From positions 1 through 5,825 of the forward strand of contig USLE01000095.1 of the NCBI GenBank assembly GCA_900555465.1: 5,825 nucleotides of DNA, read 5' to 3'. The notes below the pieces were generated by a model, which saw only the letters and a list, made by a program, of their open reading frames with translations, did not search any database and was not told the DNA's origin. The stretch comes from an uncultured Butyricicoccus sp. Lineage in GTDB: Bacteria; Bacillota; Clostridia; Oscillospirales; Butyricicoccaceae. The position numbers were made by a program, and so were the translations under genes. Shown in pieces: positions 1 to 4,658 of this stretch (positions are counted from its first letter, which is position 1; the number at the start of each line of letters is the position of its first letter).

Positions 1-743
1 GCCGTGACGACCTCCGGGTTCTGGAGCACCTCAGACGGCGTGCCCTCGGCCAGCAGGCGGCCAAAGTTGAGCACATACAGATATTCGCAGATGCCCGAGA
101 CCAGCTTCATATCGTGCTCGATCAGCAGCACGGTCACGCCGAACTTTTTGCGCACCAGCTCGATGGTCTCCATCAGCTCGCCGGTCTCGTTCGGGTTCAT
201 GCCCGCCGCCGGCTCGTCCAGCAGCAGCAGCTTGGGGTCGGTCGCGAGCGCGCGGGCGATCTCGAGCTTGCGCTGCTTGCCATAGGGCAGGTTTGCCGCC
301 TTGTAGTCCGCCACGCTCTCCAGCCCGAACACGCCGAGCAGCTCCATTGCCTTTTCATCCATCTGGCGCTCCTTTTTGCGGTAGGAGCCGATGTGGAACA
401 GGCTTTCCGCCAGAGAGTAGGTGATCTCATTGTGCAGGCCGGTCTTGACGTTGTCCAGCACGGTCAGGTTGGAAAACAGCCGGATGTTCTGGAAGGTGCG
501 CGCCACACCCAGCTTGCAGATCTCGTGTGGCTTTTTGCCGACCAGGTTCTGGCCGTCCAGACGGATGCCGCCGTCGGTCGGGCGGTACACGCCGGTCAGC
601 ATGTTGAACACCGTGGTCTTACCGGCGCCGTTCGGGCCGATCAGGCCGACCAGCCCGCCTTTTTCGATTTTCATGGACAGTTCATCCACGGCGCGCAGGC
701 CGCCGAACGAAATGCCCAGCGAGGTTACTTCGAGCATTGCCAT
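1..743 (-). CDS. livG: LivG-type ATP-binding subunit of the branched-chain amino acid ABC importer (3' end cut by window edge)
   Basis: This is a cytoplasmic ATPase that powers uptake through LivH and LivM. 247 codons are visible. The family is about 255 residues long, so only a few C-terminal residues are missing; the visible end, NPEVVTA, is the usual family tail. The Walker A motif GPNGAGKTT is at residues 36-44, and LVARTFQNIRLF-like Q-loop sequence (GVARTFQNIRLF) follows. The signature is LPYGKQ at 152-157, the LivG variant of LSGGQ. Walker B LLLLDEP starts near 172 with the catalytic pair D176-E177, and the H-loop is at H210 (EHDMKL). All catalytic elements look intact. The start at 743 lies one base after the livM stop (TAA C ATG) and is preceded by AAAGGAGGG. 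A second ATG two codons in (737) is possible but less well spaced. The product is certain as a LivG-family ATPase; the exact amino acid transported is inferred. Confidence 0.95.
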   Translation of the reverse strand, partial: MAMLEVTSLGISFGGLRAVDELSMKIEKGGLVGLIGPNGAGKTTVFNMLTGVYRPTDGGIRLDGQNLVGKKPHEICKLGVARTFQNIRLFSNLTVLDNVKTGLHNEITYSLAESLFHIGSYRKKERQMDEKAMELLGVFGLESVADYKAANLPYGKQRKLEIARALATDPKLLLLDEPAAGMNPNETGELMETIELVRKKFGVTVLLIEHDMKLVSGICEYLYVLNFGRLLAEGTPSEVLQNPEVVT

Positions 744-744
744 G

Positions 745-1830
745 TTACGCGCCCTCCTTTCCGGACTGTCCCGCGTTTTCGAGCTTTTCCATCTGCTTCA
801 TGCCGCGCTTTTCCAGCAGGCGCTGCTTGAACGAGGAGTTGTTGAACAGCATCATGGCGATCAGCAGGATCGCATAGATCAGCATACGGTAGTTGCCGAC
901 CTCGCGCAGCAGCTCGGGCAGCACGGTCAGCACGGTCGCCGCGATGATCGAGCCCCAGATGTTGCCCAGTCCGCCCAGCACGACAAATACCAGAATCAGG
1001 ATCGAGGTATTGAAATCGAACTTGGCAGCGGTGATGGTCGTATAGTTCATGCCGTACAGCGTGCCCGCCATGCCGGCGAATGCCGCCGAGATGACGAACG
1101 CCATCAGCTTGTAGCGCGTGGTCGAGATGCCGATCGAGTCTGCGGCGATCTTGTTGTCGCGCACGGACATGATCGCGCGGCCCGCGCGGCTGTGGATCAG
1201 ATTGAGGATGATGAACAGCGTGATCAGCACGAGCACAAAGCCCGAGGTGAAGCTGGACAGGCGCGAAACGCCCGAAACGCCCATCGCGCCGTTGATGATC
1301 ATCTTGCCGCCCTCTTCCAGCTGGAAGCTCTGCTGGAGCAGGCTGAAATGCAGGCCGGCGCCGTCCAGACCGACGTACAGCACGTTGATGATGTTCTTGA
1401 TGATCTCGCCGAAGGCCAGCGTGACGATCGCGAGGTAGTCGCCCTTGAGGCGCAGCACCGGCACGCCGACGATCACGCCCGCAACCGCAGCGCAGATGCC
1501 GCCGACGATGATCGCAAGCGCGAGCCGCAGCGGCTCAAAGGGTACTGCATCGGCCAGCGTCGTGGCCGCCACAACGCCGGAAAATGCGCCCACCGACATG
1601 AAGCCCGCATGGCCGAGCGACAGCTCGCCCAGAATGCCGACCGTCAGGTTGAGCGAAACCGCGAGGATGATATAGGCGCAGATCGGCACGAGCAGGCTCT
1701 GCACCAGACTGGAGACCGCGCCCGTCGCGAGCATGGCCTGCATGACAACAAAGGCGATGATCACGATGCCGAAGGACAGCAGCGTGTCCCGTCCCGCTTT
1801 GGAAGCGGCATACTTTTTCAGTTTTTGCAT
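745..1830 (-). CDS. livM: LivM-type permease of the branched-chain amino acid ABC importer
   Basis: This 361-residue multi-pass inner-membrane protein is expected to pair with LivH to form the translocation channel. It carries the family landmarks. ELSLGHAGF is at about 69-77 and GDYLAIVTLAFGEI at 130-143. RAGRAIMSVRDN at 216-226, near the cytoplasmic coupling region, is followed by YKLMAFVISAAFAGMAGTLYG. GGLGNIWGS is at 286-294. Hydrophobic stretches lie at about 18-35, 48-66, 76-93, 102-125, 131-151, 196-213, 241-262, 276-304 and 315-330. A loop at about 153-180 (GLDGAGLHFSLLQQ onward) is longer than in compact LivM proteins and may be an external insertion. The basic, polar tail (about 331-361) is probably cytoplasmic. 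The start is set by AAGGGGG about 7 nt upstream. The gene begins 13 nt after livH and ends 1 nt before livG, so the genes are very likely co-transcribed. Confidence 0.95.
   Translation of the reverse strand: MQKLKKYAASKAGRDTLLSFGIVIIAFVVMQAMLATGAVSSLVQSLLVPICAYIILAVSLNLTVGILGELSLGHAGFMSVGAFSGVVAATTLADAVPFEPLRLALAIIVGGICAAVAGVIVGVPVLRLKGDYLAIVTLAFGEIIKNIINVLYVGLDGAGLHFSLLQQSFQLEEGGKMIINGAMGVSGVSRLSSFTSGFVLVLITLFIILNLIHSRAGRAIMSVRDNKIAADSIGISTTRYKLMAFVISAAFAGMAGTLYGMNYTTITAAKFDFNTSILILVFVVLGGLGNIWGSIIAATVLTVLPELLREVGNYRMLIYAILLIAMMLFNNSSFKQRLLEKRGMKQMEKLENAGQSGKEGA
752..760 (-). promoter_or_regulatory. Ribosome binding site of livG inside the livM 3' end
   Basis: On the minus strand AAAGGAGGG lies within the last codons of livM, 8 nt before the ATG at 743. 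It favours that ATG over the one at 737. Its position suggests that livG translation is coupled to termination of livM. Confidence 0.75.
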
Positions 1831-1843
1831 GGTGTCCGCCCCC

Positions 1844-2725
1844 TTAAACCTTTTCGCTGACGCGCTTGCCGAGCAGGCCGTCCGGCTTGACCAGCAGCAC
1901 GATGATCAGCACCGCAAACACGATCGCATTGGACAGCTGGGTCGAGATATACGCGCCCGCGAAGATCTCGATCACGCCCAGCAGGATGCCGCCGATGAAC
2001 GCGCCCGGGATCGAGCCAATGCCGCCGAATACCGCCGCGGTAAACGCCTTGATGCCGGGCATCGAGCCGGTGGTCGGCATCAGGGTCGGATACGCCGAGC
2101 AGAGCAGCACGCCCGCAATCGCCGCAAGGCCCGAGCCGATGGCAAAGGTCAGCGAGATGGTCGTGTTGACGTTGATGCCCATCAGCTGCGCCGCGCCCTT
2201 GTCCTCGGATACCGCGCGCATCGCCGTGCCCGCCTTGCTCCTGCTCGTAAACAGGGTCAGCACGACCATGATCACGATGCAGGTCAGGACCGTGACGATC
2301 GTGACCGGCGCGATGGACAGCTGGCCGCCGAACAGCTGGATCGGCTGGCCGCCGACGACCGAGGTAAAGCTCTTCGTGCTCGAACCCCAGATCAGCAGCG
2401 CCGCATTCTGCAAAAAGTAGGAAACGCCGATCGCTGTGATCAGCACCGCCAACGACGGCGCCATGCGCAGCGGCTTGTACGCCAGCCGCTCGATGACCAC
2501 GCCCAGCACCGTACACACCACGACCGCCAGCGCAACGCCCGCGATCGAGGGCCAGCCGAGATAGGTCGTCGCACAGAAGCACATGTACGCGCCGACCATG
2601 ATCACGTCACCGTGGGCGAAGTTGAGCATTTTTGCGATGCCGTAGACCATCGTGTATCCCAGCGCGATGATCGCATAGATGCTGCCCAGACTGATGCCGT
2701 TGATCAGATGATTCAAAAAGCTCAT
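1844..2725 (-). CDS. livH: LivH-type permease of the branched-chain amino acid ABC importer
   Basis: This 293-residue membrane permease is the partner of LivM. The N-terminus, NGISLGSIYAIIALGYTMVY (about 9-28), is followed by LNFAHGD at 34-40, the hallmark of the LivH family. Later come PLRMAPSLAVLITAIGVSYF at about 85-104, a cytoplasmic SKAGTAMRAVSED segment at about 163-175 that fits the ATPase-coupling region, and GIKAFTAAVFGGIGSIPGA at 224-242. The protein ends with hydrophobic helices and a short basic tail, PDGLLGKRVSEKV. The length is normal for the family and I see no damage. The start is supported by GAGGTG 8 nt upstream on the minus strand. Unlike livM and livG, which follow closely, livH is separated from livK by a 380-bp hairpin-filled spacer. 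I found no minus-strand terminator in that spacer, so read-through from livK is the simplest expression route. Confidence 0.95.
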   Translation of the reverse strand: MSFLNHLINGISLGSIYAIIALGYTMVYGIAKMLNFAHGDVIMVGAYMCFCATTYLGWPSIAGVALAVVVCTVLGVVIERLAYKPLRMAPSLAVLITAIGVSYFLQNAALLIWGSSTKSFTSVVGGQPIQLFGGQLSIAPVTIVTVLTCIVIMVVLTLFTSRSKAGTAMRAVSEDKGAAQLMGINVNTTISLTFAIGSGLAAIAGVLLCSAYPTLMPTTGSMPGIKAFTAAVFGGIGSIPGAFIGGILLGVIEIFAGAYISTQLSNAIVFAVLIIVLLVKPDGLLGKRVSEKV

Positions 2726-2774
2726 GTGTGGAACACCTCAAATCTTTTATTTTCTCTCTTGTCGCTTGTGGGAT

Positions 2775-2813
2775 GGGGCGGTGGCTTGGCGACCGCCGTC
2801 AAGCCGTCGCCCC
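2775..2813 (+). repeat. Hairpin A of the spacer array
   Basis: GGGGCG (2775-2780) and GGCTTG (2783-2788) pair with CAAGCC (2800-2805) and CGCCCC (2808-2813). On the plus strand the two intervening positions pair as G-U and U-G, and the stem can continue inward by G-U, C-G and G-C to a 5-nt loop (2792-2796). On the minus strand these three positions are A-C mismatches. An alternative outer pairing, ATGGGG (2773-2778) with CCCCAT (2815-2820), is also possible. On the minus strand the hairpin lies about 50 nt before the livH start and has no T-run after it. Confidence 0.7.
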
Positions 2814-2830
2814 ACCCCATAATCCGATAA

Positions 2831-2886
2831 AATGGCGCAAAGGAGGGCCGCCCATTCTGCTGCAGCGCCCTCCTTTGCTCACCATT
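2831..2886 (+). repeat. Hairpin B with 12-bp perfect stem that contains a Shine-Dalgarno-like sequence
   Basis: GCAAAGGAGGGC (2837-2848) is perfectly complementary to GCCCTCCTTTGC (2867-2878), with an 18-nt loop. AATGG (2831-2835) and CCATT (2882-2886) extend the stem beyond a small internal loop. The arms contain AAAGGAGG and its complement CCTCCTTT, which is the sequence of the 16S rRNA 3' tail. Because it is an inverted repeat, either strand's transcript would carry a ribosome-binding-like sequence locked in a stem. No T-run follows on either strand, so it does not look like a terminator. Confidence 0.75.
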
Positions 2887-2925
2887 GAGACTTCTTATAC
2901 CGGCGCACACCGCGCCATTTCCATA

Positions 2926-2951
2926 GGAAAGTACCGTTTACGGTGCTTTCC
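2926..2951 (+). repeat. Hairpin C, GGAAAG/CTTTCC type
   Basis: GGAAAGTACCG (2926-2936) and CGGTGCTTTCC (2941-2951) form an 11-bp stem around the loop TTTA. One position is T-G on the plus strand and C-A on the minus strand. It shares its ends GGAAAGT and CTTTCC, and its inner CG/CGG, with hairpin E (2998-3024), which suggests a duplicated unit. It abuts hairpin D with no spacer. Confidence 0.75.
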
Positions 2952-2984
2952 ATGAAAATCCGCGACATGCGCGTGGATTTTCAT
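2952..2984 (+). repeat. Hairpin D, ATGAAAATCC/GGATTTTCAT
   Basis: ATGAAAATCC (2952-2961) pairs perfectly with GGATTTTCAT (2975-2984). On the plus strand the stem continues with G-U, C-G and G-C (2962-2964 with 2972-2974) to a 7-nt loop. On the minus strand the G-U becomes A-C. It begins on the base after hairpin C ends. Confidence 0.75.
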
Positions 2985-2997
2985 ACATCTGGAGCAA

Positions 2998-3024
2998 GGA
3001 AAGTTTCGTTTTTCGGAACTTTCC
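2998..3024 (+). repeat. Hairpin E, GGAAAG/CTTTCC type
   Basis: GGAAAGTTTCG (2998-3008) and CGGAACTTTCC (3014-3024) form an 11-bp stem with loop TTTTT. One T-G pair is present on the plus strand (C-A on the minus strand). An outer pairing, CTGGAG (2989-2994) with CTCCGG (3030-3035), is possible but competes with the base of hairpin F. It is closely similar to hairpin C. Confidence 0.75.
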
Positions 3025-3032
3025 AGCGACTC

Positions 3033-3068
3033 CGGTTATATCCGGGCGGCTTGCGCCCGGTATAACCG
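3033..3068 (+). repeat. Hairpin F, CGGTTATA/TATAACCG
   Basis: CGGTTATA (3033-3040) pairs with TATAACCG (3061-3068), and CCGGGCG (3042-3048) pairs with CGCCCGG (3054-3060). There is a single bulged T (3041), and the loop is GCTTG. That makes 15 bp, the longest fully Watson-Crick stem in the array, and one that by itself does not distinguish the strands. It is only 3 bases from the terminator hairpin. Confidence 0.75.
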
Positions 3069-3071
3069 CAC

Positions 3072-3107
3072 TCGATTGGAACGCGTGCGTTTCAATCGAC
3101 TGTTTTT
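3072..3107 (+). terminator. Plus-strand intrinsic terminator overlapping the livK stop codon
   Basis: TCGATTGGAACGC (3072-3084) and GCGTTTCAATCGA (3087-3099) form a near-perfect stem with one G-T pair on the plus strand and a very tight loop. After CTG comes TTTTT (3103-3107), the order expected of a rho-independent terminator reading rightward. The last two T lie within the livK stop codon on the other strand. Read on the minus strand there is no T-run after the stem, so it should not terminate the liv mRNA, although it could stabilise the livK 3' end. Confidence 0.6.
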
Positions 3108-4296
3108 ACATGCCCACGTAAGCGCCGTTCTCGATGACCATGCCCTTTGGGCTCTTGGAGACCATGCCGTTGTCATCCCAGGTGATGCCCTGTCCGTCGC
3201 CGGTCAGGCCTTCGAAGGTGATGGTCGGGAAGGTTTCGAGCATTGCGTCGCACAGCTCGGAAGCGGACATATCCGGGGTGCAGCCCGCGGTCTCGAGCGC
3301 CAGCTTGTAAGCGTAGATGCAGTCATACGCATCCGCCGCGAACTGGTTCGGGGTCTCGCCGTAGGCTTCCTCGTACTTGGTGACAAAGTTTACCGTCGCC
3401 TCGTCGGTCGCGTCCGCGTTGAACGGGGTCAGCAGCATAACGCCCTCTGCCAGCGAGGTGTCGAAGTTTTCAACCGTCAGGATGCCGTCCATGCCGTCCA
3501 CGCCGAAGATCTTGGGCGCATAGCCCATCTGGTTGGCCTGGGTCAGGATGAGGGATGCCGGGGTGTAGTAGATCGGCAGGAACAGCAGGTCCGCGCCCGC
3601 GTCGCGGCAGGCGTTCAGCTGAACCGAGAAGTCGTTCTGATTGTCCGCCGTGAAGGTCTGCTCCACAACGATGTTGAGGCCCTTGGCCTCGGCTTCCTCA
3701 ACAAAGGTGTCACGGATGCCGACCGAGTATACCTCGTCGCTCTGGTAAATGATGCCGATCTTGGTGCCGAGCTGCTGGTCCGCAATATAATCCGCAGAAG
3801 CAAGGCCCTGGTTCGGGTCGGTGAAGCACATCTGGAACACAACGTCGTTGCCCTCAACGTTCGCCTCGGAGGAAGCGGACGGGGTCAGCGCGAAGATGTG
3901 ATCCTCCTGATGCAGCGGAGCGATCGCCTCGCCGGGCTTGGAGGTTACCGCGCCGAGCGAAAGCTGCATGCCCCAGTCCTTGAGCGCCGCATAGGCGTTC
4001 GCCGCGAGGTCGGGCTGGCCCTGATCGTCCTCGAAGTGCACCTCGAACTGGATATCGCCGCCCTCGGCGTTGATCTCCTGAGCCGCAAGCTCCGCACCGT
4101 TCTTGACCGCGTTGCCGTAAATGGCATTGTTGCCGGTCAGCGGAGACGTGCCGCCGATCTTGAACGCAGTGCCGCTAGCAGTGTTTTCTTCCGTGCCGCT
4201 GTTGTCGGTGGTGGCAGCATTGGAACCGCCGCCGCAGCCCGCCAGCGTGCCGACCAGCATCGCGCCGGCCAGAAGCATGCTCAGACTTTTCTTCAT
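3106..4296 (-). CDS. livK: LivK-type amino acid-binding lipoprotein (ABC importer substrate-binding protein)
   Basis: This 396-residue extracellular binding protein delivers substrate to LivH and LivM. It starts with a lipoprotein signal peptide: MKK, a hydrophobic core at about 5-19, and the lipobox LAGC with the modified cysteine at C21. A flexible Gly/Ser/Asn/Thr-rich linker follows to about residue 44. The mature part is a type I periplasmic-binding fold (Peripla_BP_6). GGTSPLTGNNAIYG at 48-61 is the usual first strand and loop, and LTPSASS at 137-143 is where family members contact the ligand's carboxylate and amine. The second lobe includes IGIIYQSDEVY at about 180-190 and ADAYDCIYAYKLALE at about 321-335. 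Leu/Ile/Val is the default substrate, but this family also includes binders of other amino acids, amides and urea, so specificity is unproven. AAAGGAGA lies upstream of the ATG with GGAG 9 nt away. It is the first gene of the operon. Confidence 0.93.
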   Translation of the reverse strand: MKKSLSMLLAGAMLVGTLAGCGGGSNAATTDNSGTEENTASGTAFKIGGTSPLTGNNAIYGNAVKNGAELAAQEINAEGGDIQFEVHFEDDQGQPDLAANAYAALKDWGMQLSLGAVTSKPGEAIAPLHQEDHIFALTPSASSEANVEGNDVVFQMCFTDPNQGLASADYIADQQLGTKIGIIYQSDEVYSVGIRDTFVEEAEAKGLNIVVEQTFTADNQNDFSVQLNACRDAGADLLFLPIYYTPASLILTQANQMGYAPKIFGVDGMDGILTVENFDTSLAEGVMLLTPFNADATDEATVNFVTKYEEAYGETPNQFAADAYDCIYAYKLALETAGCTPDMSASELCDAMLETFPTITFEGLTGDGQGITWDDNGMVSKSPKGMVIENGAYVGM

Positions 4297-4305
4297 GGTT
4301 ATCTT

Positions 4306-4313
4306 CTCCTTTA
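4306..4313 (-). promoter_or_regulatory. Ribosome binding site of livK
   Basis: AAAGGAGA on the minus strand ends 8 nt before the ATG at 4296. It is a strong match to the 16S tail and fixes the livK start. Confidence 0.8.
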
Positions 4314-4370
4314 CAGTGTCTTCCCCCGCTCCCCAAACTGTGTAATTGTGAAGCGTCCGGATGATTTCCT

Positions 4371-4399
4371 ATTATACTACTCTTTTGCCATTTCGGCAG
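4371..4399 (-). promoter_or_regulatory. Promoter of the liv operon
   Basis: A perfect -10 box TATAAT occupies 4376-4371 on the minus strand. With a 17-nt spacer the -35 position is CTGCCG (4399-4394), which matches TTGACA at only three of six bases. Transcription would begin near 4364 and give a leader of about 68 nt. The poor -35 box suggests dependence on an activator or on the AT-rich upstream DNA. I saw no T-box, attenuator or riboswitch-like fold in the leader. Confidence 0.65.
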
Positions 4400-4426
4400 A
4401 CTTTTTTTCGTGTTTTGCACAATTTC

Positions 4427-4446
4427 AGACAATCTACCGATTATCT
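4427..4446. promoter_or_regulatory. Possible operator: 8-bp dyad upstream of the liv promoter
   Basis: AGACAATC (4427-4434) and GATTATCT (4439-4446) are inverted copies around TACC, with one mismatch. The centre is roughly 70 bp upstream of the predicted start, a place where activators often bind, which fits the weak -35 box. A 15-mer overlapping it (4420-4434, CAATTTCAGACAATC) matches the CodY consensus AATTTTCWGAAAATT at 11 of 15 positions. The surroundings are AT-rich, so either match could be chance. The regulator is unknown. Confidence 0.3.
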
Positions 4447-4517
4447 TTTTCTCATAAATGCAAATTTTGTGCTTTCTTCCGAAAAACACTTGTCCACCCT
4501 GCAAGGAACGCTGCAAT

Positions 4518-4613
4518 CGGTTTCAGCTGCGCAGCCCCGCCTTCAGCGCCCCGCGCGCCGGGCCGCAGACGGGGCTGAACCGCCGCTGCATCCGCCCGCC
4601 GCAGGCTTGCAGC
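4518..4613. other. GC-rich dyad block between the corrinoid-activator terminator and the liv promoter
   Basis: This non-coding part of the 362-bp gap contains CAGCCCCG (4532-4539) matched by CGGGGCTG (4570-4577). The pairing is extended by CGGTT (4518-4522) with AACCG (4578-4582). A local GCTG/CAGC hairpin lies at 4526-4535, and GCTGCA (4585-4590) is matched by TGCAGC (4608-4613). No T-run follows on either strand and no protein gene is convincing. It contrasts sharply with the AT-rich segment at about 4360-4500. It may simply add folding downstream of the terminator; no function can be assigned. Confidence 0.35.
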
Positions 4614-4647
4614 AAAAAGCAAACAGCCCGCAGCGCGGGCTGTTTGC
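4614..4647 (-). terminator. Intrinsic terminator of the corrinoid-activator gene
   Basis: GCAAACAGCCCGC (4619-4631) and GCGGGCTGTTTGC (4635-4647) form a perfect 13-bp stem with a 3-nt loop. On the minus strand it is followed at once by TTTTT (4618-4614). It lies 11 bases after the stop codon at 4659 and separates that transcription unit from the liv operon. No T-run follows on the plus strand. Confidence 0.9.
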
Positions 4648-4658
4648 GGCCGCTTGTC

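Larger units (their letters stand above)
2775..3107 (+). ncRNA. Candidate structured plus-strand RNA or repeat element: tandem hairpin array in the livK-livH spacer
   Basis: The 380-bp gap between livK and livH has no convincing protein gene. It holds at least seven inverted repeats in series: 2775-2813, 2831-2886, 2902-2916, 2926-2951, 2952-2984, 2998-3024, 3033-3068 and 3072-3099 (the third is short). Strand-informative pairs are G-U on the plus strand at seven stem positions in five hairpins, and become A-C mismatches on the minus strand. The array ends in T5 on the plus strand. This polarity suggests that selection acted on a plus-strand transcript antisense to the liv operon. I see no strong plus-strand promoter. 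The best match, TTGCTC (2875-2880) and TATACC (2896-2901), has a 15-nt spacer and is weak. Alternatives are an inserted genome-wide repeat, or an mRNA stability or processing element acting in the liv transcript. I do not recognise a known family. Confidence 0.45.

Noticed and set aside
421..1860. Long plus-strand open frame of 479 codons
   Set aside because: It runs opposite livM and part of livG. The product is rich in His, Arg, Asp and Gln in the way of a high-GC shadow frame, and it shows no recognisable domain.
1818..2582. Minus-strand open frame of 254 codons overlapping livH
   Set aside because: It is a different frame of the same strand as livH. The livH frame has clear family motifs and this one has none.
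2774..2802. TTGACG on the minus strand as a -35 box for an internal livH promoter
   Set aside because: It lies inside the stem of hairpin A, and the base positions 17 nt downstream read GCCCCA, not a -10 box.
2722..2910. 62-codon minus-strand frame (and 75-codon plus-strand frame, 2728-2955) in the livK-livH spacer
   Set aside because: Both simply read through the hairpin arms. There is no good ribosome site, no protein-like composition, and structure explains the sequence better.
2775..3107. CRISPR array
   Set aside because: The repeated units are hairpins of differing sequence. There are no identical direct repeats with regular spacers and no cas genes.
3033..3107. Terminator for livK on the minus strand
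   Set aside because: Both hairpins are strong, but neither is followed by a T-run when read in the direction of the liv operon.
4175..4516. Minus-strand open frame of 113 codons across the liv promoter and the livK start
   Set aside because: It contains the promoter, leader and signal-peptide coding region of livK in another frame, and has no supporting ribosome site or motifs.
3076..4578. Long plus-strand open frame of 500 codons opposite livK
   Set aside because: It is the complementary shadow of livK. It lacks a plausible ribosome site and family motifs, and its 3' part runs through the liv promoter region.
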